This document shows, piece after piece, positions 1 through 7,855 of a stretch of 64,000 nt of DNA (its first letter is position 1; each line of letters starts with the position of its first letter). The stretch is taken from NCBI GenBank assembly GCA_963643225.1, contig CAVIIX010000010.1, forward strand, positions 34,640 to 98,639, read 5' to 3'. Under the pieces are notes generated by a model. That model was not told the DNA's origin. It did no database searches and worked only from the letters and a program-made list of their open reading frames with translations. The translations under genes and the position numbers were made by a program. Source of the stretch: UBA1258 sp963643225. GTDB lineage: Bacteria; Bacillota; Clostridia; Lachnospirales; Lachnospiraceae.

Positions 1-762
1 AATTTTAAAAAGATTTTAGCCTTAACAGAAATTAAGGATACCTTCTTTAAAATTTTGGGCTGGAATTTTATCTGGGCAATTGCTTCTACCTTTGTTAATT
101 ATTTTGGCGGCTTAGGTATTGCCCTCTTACTTAATAAAAAGTGTGTAAAGTGAAAAAACTTTTGGAGAAGCTTTCCGATTTTAGCCTATGCAATTCCTGG
201 CTTTATCACTCTTTTAGCCTTTAAATTCATGTTTTGTTACGGAGGCCCCATTAACTATTACATTACAATGAACGGCGGCAAGGCTATAGACTTTCTTGAC
301 ATGGATGCAGGCATAAAGGCTAAGCTTATCGGCTTATTTGTAAATGCATGGACCAGCATTCCCACATCAATGCTTTTAGCTACAGGCATTTTATCAAACA
401 TGAATCTTGATTTATACGATGCGGCTGCAATTGACGGCGCAAATGCGTGGAAGCAGTTTACAAAGATTACCTTACCATTTGTAATCTTTTCAACCACTCC
501 CGTTATTATTTCAAGCTTTGTAGGCAATTTTAATAACTTCGGGGTGTTCTATTTCCTGCGTAACGGCTTATACAGCGACGGATATTTTCTGGCATCGGAT
601 ACAGACTTACTTATTAACTGGCTTTATAATTTAACCTATTCAAATAACTATTATGGAATAGGAGCTGCACTGTCATTAATTATTTTCTTAATTACAAGCA
701 CTGTTTCGTTAATTGTATATGTAAGAAGTGATGCTTATAAGAAGGAGGATACCTATCGATGA
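1..762 (+). pseudogene. Maltose-type ABC transporter permease (MalF-like), 5' partial, interrupted by in-frame TGA
   Basis: Inner-membrane permease of a carbohydrate ABC importer, paired with the MalG-like permease that follows. The reading frame is open from base 1 but is cut by TGA at 151-153. On both sides the translation is continuous MalF-type sequence: membrane helices, the EAA loop that docks the ATPase (DAAAIDGANAWKQFTKITLP), and the STDIL-like segment SDTDLLINWLYNLT. TGA lies in the short basic loop (KKCVK*KNFWRS) where relatives usually have Gly or Lys, so a single GGA to TGA change would explain it. Translation could restart at ATG 229, but that product lacks the first helices. The stop overlaps the next start (ATGA at 759). 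TGA is a normal stop elsewhere in the window, so recoding is unlikely. A sequencing error is the alternative. The true 5' end lies outside the window. Confidence 0.8.
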
Positions 763-1598
763 AAAAATTCTTTAATCGTAAGTCAGTCATCGATACGGTG
801 GCTACCTATTTAGTATTGCTTGTAATAAGCTTAATATTTTTGTTCCCGGTATTCTGGATTGTTATTTCTAGCTTTTCACGCTCTGGTTCAATCTATGACT
901 ATGACGGATTCTTTCCTGCAAAATTAAGCATACAAAGCTATGTGACTTTATTTACAGACACCACAATGTATGACTATCCACAGTGGCTTAAAAACACATT
1001 GTTTGTGGCTGTAATGAGCTCCTTAATCGGCACCGTGCTTGTTATTTTAACAGCCTACACCATAAGCCGTTTTGAATTTAAGTTGCGTAAAGCCTTAATG
1101 AAGTCAACACTTATTTTAGGAATGTTTCCTTCCTTTATGGGTATGACTGCAGTTCACTTAATAATGATTAATTTTAATCTTATTAGCAGTCTCTGGAGTC
1201 TTATACTAATATCTGCAGCAGGTGCTCCCATGGGATACCTTGTGCAGAAAGGTTTTTTTGATACAATATCAAATACCATTTATGAGGCGGCAAGAATTGA
1301 CGGCGCAGGCAACTTAAAAATTTTCTTTAAGATTACACTTCCTCTTGCAAAGCCCATGATCGTTTACACGGCTTTAACACAGTTTGCATGGCCCTGGAGT
1401 GATTTTATTTTGCCAAAGATGCTTCTTAAAAATAAAAATCTCTGGACTGTAGCTGTAGGCTTAACAAGCCTCGGAGAAACGGAATTTACAAGATTTGCGG
1501 CAGGCTCGGTATTTATTGCGGTGCCTATCGTTACTCTTTATTTTTGCCTATCAAGATTTTTAATTATGGGCGTTTCTTCAGGTGCAGTTAAGGAATAA
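759..1598 (+). CDS. Maltose-type ABC transporter permease (MalG-like)
   Basis: Second membrane permease of the carbohydrate importer, 279 aa, the usual length for MalG. It has an N-terminal membrane helix at about residues 15-37 (VLLVISLIFLFPVFWIVISS), further helices, and the EAA loop EAARIDGAGNLKIFFKITLP that contacts the ATPase. The segment FAWPWSDFILPKMLL is typical of MalG relatives. It is translationally coupled to the preceding malF-like gene through ATGA overlap, with a good ribosome site (GAAGGAGG) just upstream. If the TGA in the partner gene is real, this intact gene would have no functional heterodimer partner. The substrate is inferred from family resemblance (maltose or maltodextrin). 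Confidence 0.88.
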   Translation: MKKFFNRKSVIDTVATYLVLLVISLIFLFPVFWIVISSFSRSGSIYDYDGFFPAKLSIQSYVTLFTDTTMYDYPQWLKNTLFVAVMSSLIGTVLVILTAYTISRFEFKLRKALMKSTLILGMFPSFMGMTAVHLIMINFNLISSLWSLILISAAGAPMGYLVQKGFFDTISNTIYEAARIDGAGNLKIFFKITLPLAKPMIVYTALTQFAWPWSDFILPKMLLKNKNLWTVAVGLTSLGETEFTRFAAGSVFIAVPIVTLYFCLSRFLIMGVSSGAVKE

Positions 1599-1629
1599 GT
1601 AAAAAAAATAATGTGTAAAGTATTTTTAC

Positions 1630-1658
1630 TTGACAACCCACGTCAGTTGCGTTAATAT
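1630..1658 (+). promoter_or_regulatory. Sigma-A promoter for the ylxM-ffh operon
   Basis: TTGACA at 1630-1635 and TAATAT at 1653-1658 are separated by exactly 17 bp. Transcription would start near 1665, about 20 nt before the ylxM start at 1686, which has the ribosome site AGAGGTG. Confidence 0.75.
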
Positions 1659-1685
1659 AACCAATGTGCTTAAAAGAGGTGCACA

Positions 1686-2024
1686 ATGGATAAGTTAATT
1701 GAGCGTGGGTTGTTATTTGATTTTTACGGTGATTTATTAACCGACCATCAGCAGAAGATTTATTCAGAAGCCGTGTTTAACGATTTGTCTTTAACGGAGC
1801 TTTCCGAGGAAGAGGGCATTTCAAGACAGGGCATTCATGATTTGATAAAAAGATGTGATAAGCTGCTTACAGATTATGAAAATAAGCTTCAGCTTATAAA
1901 GCGATTTCAAAATATTAAATCCAAGGTTAAAGACCTTGATAAACGTATAGACCAGTGTGCTTTGGATGAAGGTCTTAAAAAATCTTTGAAATCCGATTTA
2001 AACAGTATTATTGAGGAACTTTGA
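1686..2024 (+). CDS. ylxM: YlxM family DNA-binding protein (UPF0122)
   Basis: 112-residue helix-turn-helix protein encoded directly upstream of ffh in most Firmicutes and thought to be associated with the signal recognition particle. The sigma-70 region-4-like helix-turn-helix is visible at about residues 30-60 (LSLTELSEEEGISRQGIHDL), followed by a charged, probably coiled C-terminal part. The stop is 3 nt before the ffh start, so the two are coupled. Assignment rests on motif, length and gene order; its molecular role is not well defined even in model species. Confidence 0.9.
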   Translation: MDKLIERGLLFDFYGDLLTDHQQKIYSEAVFNDLSLTELSEEEGISRQGIHDLIKRCDKLLTDYENKLQLIKRFQNIKSKVKDLDKRIDQCALDEGLKKSLKSDLNSIIEEL

Positions 2025-2027
2025 TAG

Positions 2028-3374
2028 ATGGCTTTTGAAAGCTTAACCGAAAAACTTCAAAATGTATTTAAAAGCTTAAAAGGCAAGGGGCGCTTAACGC
2101 AGGAGGATGTAAAGCTTGCTTTAAAAGATGTCAAAATGGCTTTGCTTGAAGCTGACGTTAACTTTAAGGTAGTTAAGCAGTTTATTAATTCGGTTTCCGA
2201 AAGAGCAGTAGGCACGGACGTACTGGATGGATTAAATCCCGGTCAGATGATTGTTAAAATCGTCAATGAAGAGATGACAAATCTCATGGGGAGTGAAGTT
2301 ACAGAGCTTACCTTTCGTCCGGGTAAGGAAGTAACAGTCTACATGCTTGCAGGTCTTCAGGGCGCCGGTAAAACTACAGCGGCAGCCAAGCTTGCCAGAC
2401 GACTTAAATCAAAAAGCAAAAAGACCCTGCTTGTGGCCTGTGACATATACAGACCTGCTGCTATTGAGCAGTTAAAGGTTAACGGCGCAAAGGTTGATAC
2501 ACAAGTGTTTGAAATGGGCACTGACACAAAGCCTTCGGTTATAGCAAAAGAAGCTTATGCCTATGCCGTTAAGAATAATTTCAATGTGGTTATTCTCGAT
2601 ACCGCCGGCCGTTTACATGTTGATGAGGACATGATGAACGAGCTTGTGGAAATTAAAAATACAGTAGATGTTCATGAAACTCTTTTGGTAGTAGACGCAA
2701 TGACCGGTCAGGATGCGGTTAATGTGGCAAGTGAGTTTAATGAAAAGGTTGGTCTTGACGGGGTTATTCTTTCCAAGGCTGACGGTGATACAAGAGGCGG
2801 TGCTGCTTTATCTGTCAAGGCAGTTATCGGAAAGCCTATTTTATTTGTATCAAACGGTGAAAAGCTTGATGAGCTTGAACCTTTCTATCCTGACAGAATG
2901 GCTAACAGAATTCTTGGCATGGGTGATGTTCTTTCCTTAATCGAAAAAGCAGAAGCCCTGAATGCTGAAAGAGACGCATCTAAAGATAAAGAGATGATGT
3001 CCCGCATGAAGAAAGGCAAATTCGATTTTAACGATTACCTTGAATCCCTTAAAGCCATGAAAAAGATGGGAGGCCTTTCCTCTATAATGGGGATGATGCC
3101 AGGTATGGGAATTAAGGCTGAAGACATCGATACGGAGGAATCCGAAAAGAAGCTTAAGAGAACGGAAGCAATTGTATTAAGCATGACTCTTAAAGAGAGA
3201 GCCAATCCCTCACTTATGAATCCTAAGCGTAAATTCAGAATCGCAAAGGGGGCAGGGGTAGACATTGCTGAAGTAAACCGCTTCATTAAACAGTTTGAAC
3301 AATCCCAGAAGATGATGAAGCAGATGCCAAAGTTAATGGGTAAATTCGGAAAAAGGGGTAAATTCCCTTTTTAA
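2028..3374 (+). CDS. ffh: Signal recognition particle GTPase Ffh (SRP54)
   Basis: Cytosolic GTPase that binds signal sequences of nascent membrane and secreted proteins and delivers ribosomes to FtsY. 448 aa, the normal length. An N-terminal helical N domain is followed by the G domain with P-loop GLQGAGKTT (about residue 109), DTAGR (about 190) and SKADGD (about 249). The C-terminal methionine-rich M domain is recognisable from KKMGGLSSIMGMMPGMG and the final QKMMKQMPKLMGKFGKRGKF. It lies between ylxM and rpsP in the expected order. The partner 4.5S/6S SRP RNA is not in the window. Confidence 0.97.
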   Translation: MAFESLTEKLQNVFKSLKGKGRLTQEDVKLALKDVKMALLEADVNFKVVKQFINSVSERAVGTDVLDGLNPGQMIVKIVNEEMTNLMGSEVTELTFRPGKEVTVYMLAGLQGAGKTTAAAKLARRLKSKSKKTLLVACDIYRPAAIEQLKVNGAKVDTQVFEMGTDTKPSVIAKEAYAYAVKNNFNVVILDTAGRLHVDEDMMNELVEIKNTVDVHETLLVVDAMTGQDAVNVASEFNEKVGLDGVILSKADGDTRGGAALSVKAVIGKPILFVSNGEKLDELEPFYPDRMANRILGMGDVLSLIEKAEALNAERDASKDKEMMSRMKKGKFDFNDYLESLKAMKKMGGLSSIMGMMPGMGIKAEDIDTEESEKKLKRTEAIVLSMTLKERANPSLMNPKRKFRIAKGAGVDIAEVNRFIKQFEQSQKMMKQMPKLMGKFGKRGKFPF

Positions 3375-3412
3375 TAAATTTTAATTTTTTATTTTAGCCG
3401 GAGGTGAATAAG

Positions 3413-3658
3413 ATGGCAGTTAAGATCAGATTAAGAAGGATGGGTCAGAAGAAAGCTCCTTTCTATAGAATTATCGTAGCAGATTCAAGATCCCCAAGAA
3501 ATGGCAGATTCATCGCTGAAATCGGTACCTACGATCCAAACGTTGAACCAAGCGCAATCAAGGTAGACGAAGAAGAAGCTAAGAAGTGGCTTGCAAACGG
3601 TGCTCAGCCTACAGAAGTTGTTAGCAGAATCTTCAAAACAGCCGGTATTATCAAATAA
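3413..3658 (+). CDS. rpsP: 30S ribosomal protein S16
   Basis: 81-residue small-subunit protein beginning MAVKIRLRRMGQKKAPFYRI, the S16 signature, and containing VADSRSPRNGRFIAEIGTYD. The ATG at 3413 is chosen because GGAGGTG at 3400-3406 is an ideal ribosome site at the right distance. An in-frame GTG at 3404 lies inside that site and is not a credible start. Encoded in the conserved ffh-rpsP-khpA order. Confidence 0.97.
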   Translation: MAVKIRLRRMGQKKAPFYRIIVADSRSPRNGRFIAEIGTYDPNVEPSAIKVDEEEAKKWLANGAQPTEVVSRIFKTAGIIK

Positions 3659-3701
3659 TATTTTTCGATAATAGGCTCGCTAAAAACTTATGGAGGTAGA
3701 T

Positions 3702-3929
3702 ATGAGAGAACTTGTGGAAATTATTGCGAAGGCTCTTGTGGAAAACCCCGATGAAGTAGTAGTGACGGAACGTACAGAAGGAAAAAACATTGTAATAGAA
3801 TTACATGTTGCTCAGTCTGATATGGGTAAGGTTATCGGAAAGCAGGGAAGAATTGCGAAGGCAATTCGTGCAGTTGTAAAGGCTGCCAGCTCGAAAGATA
3901 ATACAAGAGTTGACGTGGAAATCGTCTAA
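3702..3929 (+). CDS. khpA: KH-domain RNA-binding protein KhpA (YlqC)
   Basis: 75-residue single KH-domain protein. The GxxG loop is seen in VIGKQGRIAKAIRAVVKAA. KhpA family proteins form RNA-binding complexes with KhpB/EloR and affect cell elongation in streptococci. ATG 3702 is chosen over the in-frame ATG at 3690 because GGAGGT lies between them. Position between rpsP and rimM is the standard Firmicutes arrangement. A hairpin follows immediately (3934-3958). Confidence 0.93.
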   Translation: MRELVEIIAKALVENPDEVVVTERTEGKNIVIELHVAQSDMGKVIGKQGRIAKAIRAVVKAASSKDNTRVDVEIV

Positions 3930-3933
3930 ATTT

Positions 3934-3958
3934 AAAGGGGTACCTTGTGTACCCCTTT
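3934..3958 (+). terminator. Hairpin after khpA (possible attenuator)
   Basis: Perfect 10-bp stem AAAGGGGTAC / GTACCCCTTT with loop CTTGT, followed only by GTTTAC, so the U-tract is poor. It may partially terminate or protect mRNA between khpA and rimM, which otherwise form one operon. Confidence 0.5.
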
Positions 3959-3969
3959 GTTTACAATAT

Positions 3970-4046
3970 GGGAAATTGTGTTTTAATTTCCCGTACCAAA
4001 AACAAAGGCACTACGTGCCAAGGATGCGCACTCGCGCGTAAGGTAA
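3970..4046 (+). repeat. R2 dispersed palindromic repeat, copy 1
   Basis: Intergenic element between khpA and rimM. A hairpin (GGGAAATT 3970-3977 with AATTTCCC 3985-3992) is followed by the palindrome GGCACTACGTGCC (4007-4019) and the end box TGCGCACTCGCGCGTAAGG (4025-4043). The palindrome and end box recur at 44044-44069 and 56411-56450, and the end box alone at 49268-49290. An open frame runs through it in phase with rimM from ATG 3947, but this is not coding. Confidence 0.7.
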
Positions 4047-4060
4047 CGGAGATTTTTTTA

Positions 4061-4570
4061 ATGGATGATTTATTTTTGGTGGGTATTATTACAACGGCTC
4101 ACGGAGTGCACGGAGATGTAAAGGTTTATCCTACAACTGATGATGCAAAGCGCTTTAAAAAGCTTAAATCGGTTATCCTTGATACAGGCAAAGAAAAACG
4201 CAGTATTAAGGTGGAAAACGTTAAATTTTTTAAGCAGTTTGTATTATTAAAGCTTGAAAATGTTAATACAATGGATGATGCACTTATTCTTAAAAACTGT
4301 GGCCTTTTTGTAGAAAGAAAAGATGCCGTTGAATGTAAGGAAGATGAATATTTCATTGCAGATTTATACGACCTAAAGGTTTATGATGAAGGTGATAATC
4401 TTTTAGGTATAATTTCAGAAGTGTATCAGACAGGCGCCAATGACGTTTATGAAATAAAGAGAGATGACGGTTCTACCGCTTTGATTCCTGCCATTAAGGA
4501 ATGCATTAAGACGGTAGACCTTAAAGGCGGTAAAATTGTAATTCACATTATGGAAGGATTATTTGATTAA
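4061..4570 (+). CDS. rimM: Ribosome maturation factor RimM
   Basis: 169-residue factor that binds S19 and helps mature the 30S head. The N-terminal beta-barrel starts LVGIITTAHGVHGDVKVYPTT, and the C-terminal PRC-barrel contains YFIADLYDLKVYDEG and DVYEIKRDDGS ending IPAIKECIKTVDL. ATG 4061 is chosen because family members start just before the VG(I/K)I...G motif and a GGAG lies upstream. A longer in-frame opening from 3947 would translate repeat R2. The trmD start follows 3 nt after the stop. Confidence 0.94.
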   Translation: MDDLFLVGIITTAHGVHGDVKVYPTTDDAKRFKKLKSVILDTGKEKRSIKVENVKFFKQFVLLKLENVNTMDDALILKNCGLFVERKDAVECKEDEYFIADLYDLKVYDEGDNLLGIISEVYQTGANDVYEIKRDDGSTALIPAIKECIKTVDLKGGKIVIHIMEGLFD

Positions 4571-4573
4571 AAT

Positions 4574-5344
4574 ATGAATTTTCATGTGCTTACTCTTTTT
4601 CCTGAAATGATTATGGATGGTTTAAACACCAGTATTTTGGGAAGAGCTCTTGAAAAAAGAATCATATCTTTAGAGGCAGTACAGATAAGAGACTATACTC
4701 TTGATAAGCATAACAAGGTAGACGATTATACCTACGGCGGAGGCGCAGGCATGCTTATGCAGGCTCAACCCGTTTATGATGCCTGTCTGGCTGTGCAAAA
4801 GAAAATTTCTGATGCAGGGCGTCAAAAAGCAAGAGTTGTATTCGTGACTCCCGGCGGCTACACCTTTAATCAGCAGATGGCCATGGATTTTTCAAAGGAA
4901 GAGGATTTAATTTTCCTTTGCGGCCATTATGAAGGAATTGATGAAAGAGTGCTTGAAGAGGTGGTAACCGATTATGTATCAATCGGTGATTATGTGCTTA
5001 CAGGCGGTGAGCTTCCTGCAATGGTAATGATAGACTGTATATCAAGACTTGTGCCCGGTGTATTAAGCAATACAGAATCCTCCATGATTGAATCCTTTTC
5101 AAACGGATTACTTGAATATCCGCAGTATTCAAGACCTGAAACCTGGCATGATAAAAAGGTGCCTGAAATCTTATTAAGCGGCCACCATTTAAACGTTGAA
5201 AAATGGCGGCTTGAACAGTCTTTAGAAAAAACAAAAAGAATAAGACCGGACTTATATGAGAAATATATGGTTGAGCATCCGGTTGCTGAAAAAAAGAAAA
5301 GCAGGCGGAAGAAAAATATAGTTGCAAAGCCTGAAGATATATGA
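4574..5344 (+). CDS. trmD: tRNA (guanine-N1)-methyltransferase TrmD
   Basis: SPOUT-family methyltransferase that makes m1G37 in tRNAs with G36 and so prevents frameshifting. 256 aa. Seen are the start MNFHVLTLFPEMI, YGGGAGMLMQAQPV, the knot region FLCGHYEGIDERV and SIGDYVLTGGELPAM, and the C-terminal PEVLLSGHH-like box PEILLSGHHLNVEKWR. A lysine/arginine-rich tail (EKKKSRRKKN) extends the C terminus. Directly follows rimM, as in most bacteria. Confidence 0.97.
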   Translation: MNFHVLTLFPEMIMDGLNTSILGRALEKRIISLEAVQIRDYTLDKHNKVDDYTYGGGAGMLMQAQPVYDACLAVQKKISDAGRQKARVVFVTPGGYTFNQQMAMDFSKEEDLIFLCGHYEGIDERVLEEVVTDYVSIGDYVLTGGELPAMVMIDCISRLVPGVLSNTESSMIESFSNGLLEYPQYSRPETWHDKKVPEILLSGHHLNVEKWRLEQSLEKTKRIRPDLYEKYMVEHPVAEKKKSRRKKNIVAKPEDI

Positions 5345-5424
5345 TAAAATTCTAACGTTGTCAATACGGATGGTCCTCTGTTACGAAGTGTATTAAGAAC
5401 ATCTGCTATATAAGGAGGAACAAG
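5345..5424 (+). ncRNA. Candidate L19 ribosomal-protein leader
   Basis: 80-nt leader of rplS. Firmicutes often carry a short autoregulatory L19 leader here. The stretch TACGGATGGTCCTCTG ... ACATCTGC (about 5366-5407) can pair its GATG and CATC blocks around a conserved-looking core, just before the ribosome site AAGGAGG. Recognition is by position and general resemblance only; a covariance-model search would decide. Confidence 0.4.
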
Positions 5425-5772
5425 ATGAACGACATTATTAAGAACATTGAAGCTGCTCAGATGAAGACAGAGGTTGCTGAATTTAACGTAGGTGATACCG
5501 TTAAGGTTTACGCTAAGATTAAAGAAGGCGAAAAGGAAAGAATTCAGATATTTGAAGGTACTGTTTTAAAGAGACAGGGCGGCGGCGCCAGAGAAACCTT
5601 CACTGTAAGAAAGACCACCAATGGTGTAGGCGTTGAAAAGACATGGCCTTTACACAGCCCTAACGTAGATAAGATTGAAGTTGTTCGTAAGGGTAAAGTT
5701 CGCAGAGCAAAGCTTAACTACTTAAGAAAGAGAGTAGGTAAGGCAGCTAAGGTTAAAGAAGTTATTAGATAA
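5425..5772 (+). CDS. rplS: 50S ribosomal protein L19
   Basis: 115-residue large-subunit protein at the subunit interface. Recognisable from FNVGDTVKVYAKIKEGEKER, the IFEGTVLKRQGGGARETFTVRK core and the C-terminal RRAKLNYLRKRVGKAAKVKE. Strong ribosome site AAGGAGGAA. Last gene of the operon: a strong terminator follows. Confidence 0.98.
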   Translation: MNDIIKNIEAAQMKTEVAEFNVGDTVKVYAKIKEGEKERIQIFEGTVLKRQGGGARETFTVRKTTNGVGVEKTWPLHSPNVDKIEVVRKGKVRRAKLNYLRKRVGKAAKVKEVIR

Positions 5773-5782
5773 TTCGTTACAG

Positions 5783-5813
5783 AAAGGAACAATTTAAGAA
5801 TTGTTCCTTTTTT
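5783..5813 (+). terminator. Rho-independent terminator after rplS
   Basis: 12-bp perfect stem AAAGGAACAATT / AATTGTTCCTTT with TAAG loop, followed by TTTGTTTTTG. Ends the ylxM-rplS operon. Confidence 0.9.
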
Positions 5814-5827
5814 GTTTTTGCGGTTTC

Positions 5828-5836
5828 TGATATAAT
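5828..5836 (+). promoter_or_regulatory. Extended -10 promoter for lepB (first copy)
   Basis: TGATATAAT is a perfect extended -10 element (TG, one base, TATAAT). No good -35 hexamer lies at the right distance; the region upstream is the terminator U-tract. The predicted start, about 7 nt downstream, falls at or next to the ATG at 5844, so the message would be leaderless or nearly so. Confidence 0.55.
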
Positions 5837-5843
5837 AATCAGG

Positions 5844-6431
5844 ATGAGAAAAAATAAAGGGTTAGACTTTAACCGCAAAAGAAAAAAGAAAATAAATATT
5901 AGGCTATTAAAGGAAATCTTCGGATATCTTTTCTGGATGTTTATTGCAGCCTTTTTTGCTATCGTGCTGATGCAGCTTTTCGGTCTTCGTACAAACGTAA
6001 TAGGCAATTCCATGGAGCCTGATTTAGTGGCAGGACAGGAAATACTTATAAACAGACTTTGTTATGAAATAACGTCACCAAAGCAGGGAGATGTAATCGC
6101 CTTTCAGCCTAACGGTAATGAGAATTCACATTATTATGTTAAAAGAGTAATCGGGGTGCCGGGAGATACGATTTTAATTAAAGAGGGTTTTGTATACATT
6201 AACGGTGAGCTTTTAAGTGAGGATTTAACCTTTGATAAAATTGCAGACCCCGGGGTGGCGGTTAATGAAATTACATTAGGCCTGGATGAATATTTTGTAA
6301 TGGGTGATAATCGTAATTTCAGTGAAGATTCACGCTCCGGCAACATCGGCAACATAAAGAAAAGCTATATAATCGGCAGGGTCTGGTTTAAGCTTTCAAG
6401 CAATTTAGAATATATAGGATTTGTAAAATGA
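5844..6431 (+). CDS. lepB: Signal peptidase I (first of two)
   Basis: 195-aa membrane-anchored serine protease that removes signal peptides from secreted proteins. A very basic cytoplasmic N terminus (RKRKKK) and one membrane helix (about residues 27-46) precede the catalytic region. Ser56 in GNSMEPD and Lys100 in YVKRVIGVPGD form the Ser/Lys dyad, and the box GDNRNFSEDSR is present. No ribosome site precedes ATG 5844 and the predicted transcript start is adjacent to it. The stop overlaps the rbgA start (ATGA). A paralogue lies 900 bp downstream. Confidence 0.94.
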   Translation: MRKNKGLDFNRKRKKKINIRLLKEIFGYLFWMFIAAFFAIVLMQLFGLRTNVIGNSMEPDLVAGQEILINRLCYEITSPKQGDVIAFQPNGNENSHYYVKRVIGVPGDTILIKEGFVYINGELLSEDLTFDKIADPGVAVNEITLGLDEYFVMGDNRNFSEDSRSGNIGNIKKSYIIGRVWFKLSSNLEYIGFVK

Positions 6432-7309
6432 TAGTACAGTGGTACCCAGGACACATGAGTAAGGCTAAGCGCCTCATGGAGTCTGATATGAAGCTTGTGG
6501 ATATGGTAATTGAAATAGTGGATGCAAGAGCGCCTGTTTCAAGCCGTAATCCGGATATTGACAGAATGAGTAAGGGTAAATCCCGGCTTATTATTATGAA
6601 TAAGGCAGATTTAGCCGATAAAAATATAAGTGATGAATGGAAACGTTATTTTGAAAATAAGGGTATTAAAACCATATTCCTTAATTCAAAAGAAAAGGAA
6701 GGCTTAAGGCAGGTAATGCCTGCGGTTAAGGAAGCCTGCGCAGAAAGAATAGCCCGTAACGAAAAGAAGGGTATTAAAAATCAGGCAATAAGAGCCATGG
6801 TTGCAGGTATTCCGAATGTGGGTAAATCGACCTTCATAAATGCTATTTCTGGAAAAAATATTGCAAAGACCGGCAATAAACCAGGTGTTACAAAAGCAGA
6901 ACAGTGGATTAAGCTTAATAAAGAGCTTGAGCTTTTGGATACTCCAGGTCTTTTATGGCCTAAATTTGACGATCAGATGGTAGGAAAGCGCCTTGCTTTT
7001 TTAGGCTCCATTAATGATGAAATCTTAGTACCAGAAGAGTTATGCGGAGATTTGCTTTTATATTTGCTAGAGGAATATCCAAAGCTTTTAAAAGAAAGAT
7101 ATAATATAAGTACTGAAAATATTGATTTTGAAAATTTTAAGGAGAGGGAAGTATTTACCACAAAGCAGTCCCTTATGATGGATTACATTGCTAAATCCAG
7201 AGGAGCCCTAAAACAGGGTGGAAGGACTGATTATTTTAAGACAGCGGGTTTAGTGCTTGAGGATTTTAGAAGCGGAAGAATCGGTAAAATTACTTTGGAG
7301 AGACCATGA
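6428..7309 (+). CDS. rbgA: Ribosome biogenesis GTPase RbgA (YlqF)
   Basis: GTPase that acts late in 50S assembly. It is a circularly permuted G protein: G4 motif NKAD at residues 58-61 comes first, then P-loop GIPNVGKSTF (about residue 130) and G3 DTPGLLWP (about 172). It begins with the family signature IVQWYPGHMSKAKR. 293 aa, normal length. It is nested between two signal peptidase genes and overlaps both by 4 nt. Order rbgA-(lepB)-rnhB matches B. subtilis ylqF-rnhB. Confidence 0.96.
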   Translation: MIVQWYPGHMSKAKRLMESDMKLVDMVIEIVDARAPVSSRNPDIDRMSKGKSRLIIMNKADLADKNISDEWKRYFENKGIKTIFLNSKEKEGLRQVMPAVKEACAERIARNEKKGIKNQAIRAMVAGIPNVGKSTFINAISGKNIAKTGNKPGVTKAEQWIKLNKELELLDTPGLLWPKFDDQMVGKRLAFLGSINDEILVPEELCGDLLLYLLEEYPKLLKERYNISTENIDFENFKEREVFTTKQSLMMDYIAKSRGALKQGGRTDYFKTAGLVLEDFRSGRIGKITLERP

Positions 7310-7845
7310 ACAGTAAATTAAAGGATTTTTTAAGTACCAGTTTGTATTTGCTTGTTGCAGTAATTATTGCATTTCTTATCGTAAGATTTGTGGGACAGCG
7401 TACAGAGGTAATCGGTTCCTCAATGCTGCCTACCCTTGAAGACGGTAATAATTTAATACTTGATAAAATTTCCTATAAAATCCATGAGCCTGAAAGATAT
7501 GATATTATTGTTTTTCCCTTTAGAAATAATTCAGGCAAAAACTATATTAAGCGTATTATCGGTATGCCCGGTGAAACAATTCAAATCGACACTGACGGTA
7601 ATATTTATATTGACGGGGAAATCCTTTATGAGACTTATGGCTTGGAAATAATTAAAAATCCAGGTAATGCCCTTGAGCCTATTACCCTGTCAGCAGATCA
7701 ATATTTTGTGCTTGGGGATAATCGCAACAATTCTGAGGATTCAAGATTTTCAGACGTGGGTCTTGTAAGCCGCGATGAAATAATGGGCAAGGTATGGCTG
7801 CGCATATGGCCCTTTAACGAATTTGGCGTTGTAAATAAAAATTAA
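7306..7845 (+). CDS. lepB: Signal peptidase I (second of two)
   Basis: 179-aa type I signal peptidase paralogous to the gene at 5844. A membrane helix lies at about residues 9-27, with dyad Ser39 (IGSSMLPTL) and Lys82 (YIKRIIGMPGE) and the box GDNRNNSEDSR. It has a shorter N terminus than its neighbour, with no polybasic block. It overlaps the rbgA stop (ATGA), so is translationally coupled. Two type I peptidases may differ in substrate preference; the sequence does not show which. Confidence 0.94.
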   Translation: MNSKLKDFLSTSLYLLVAVIIAFLIVRFVGQRTEVIGSSMLPTLEDGNNLILDKISYKIHEPERYDIIVFPFRNNSGKNYIKRIIGMPGETIQIDTDGNIYIDGEILYETYGLEIIKNPGNALEPITLSADQYFVLGDNRNNSEDSRFSDVGLVSRDEIMGKVWLRIWPFNEFGVVNKN

Positions 7846-7855
7846 CGAGAGCTTT

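Noticed and set aside
151..153. TGA as selenocysteine or reassigned codon
   Set aside because: TGA ends several normal genes here, the position is not a catalytic Cys in this family, and no selenocysteine insertion hairpin is evident directly after it.
3947..4060. N-terminal extension of RimM from ATG 3947
   Set aside because: It translates a hairpin and repeat R2; family members start at the conserved VGIITTAHG region, and ATG 4061 has a ribosome site.
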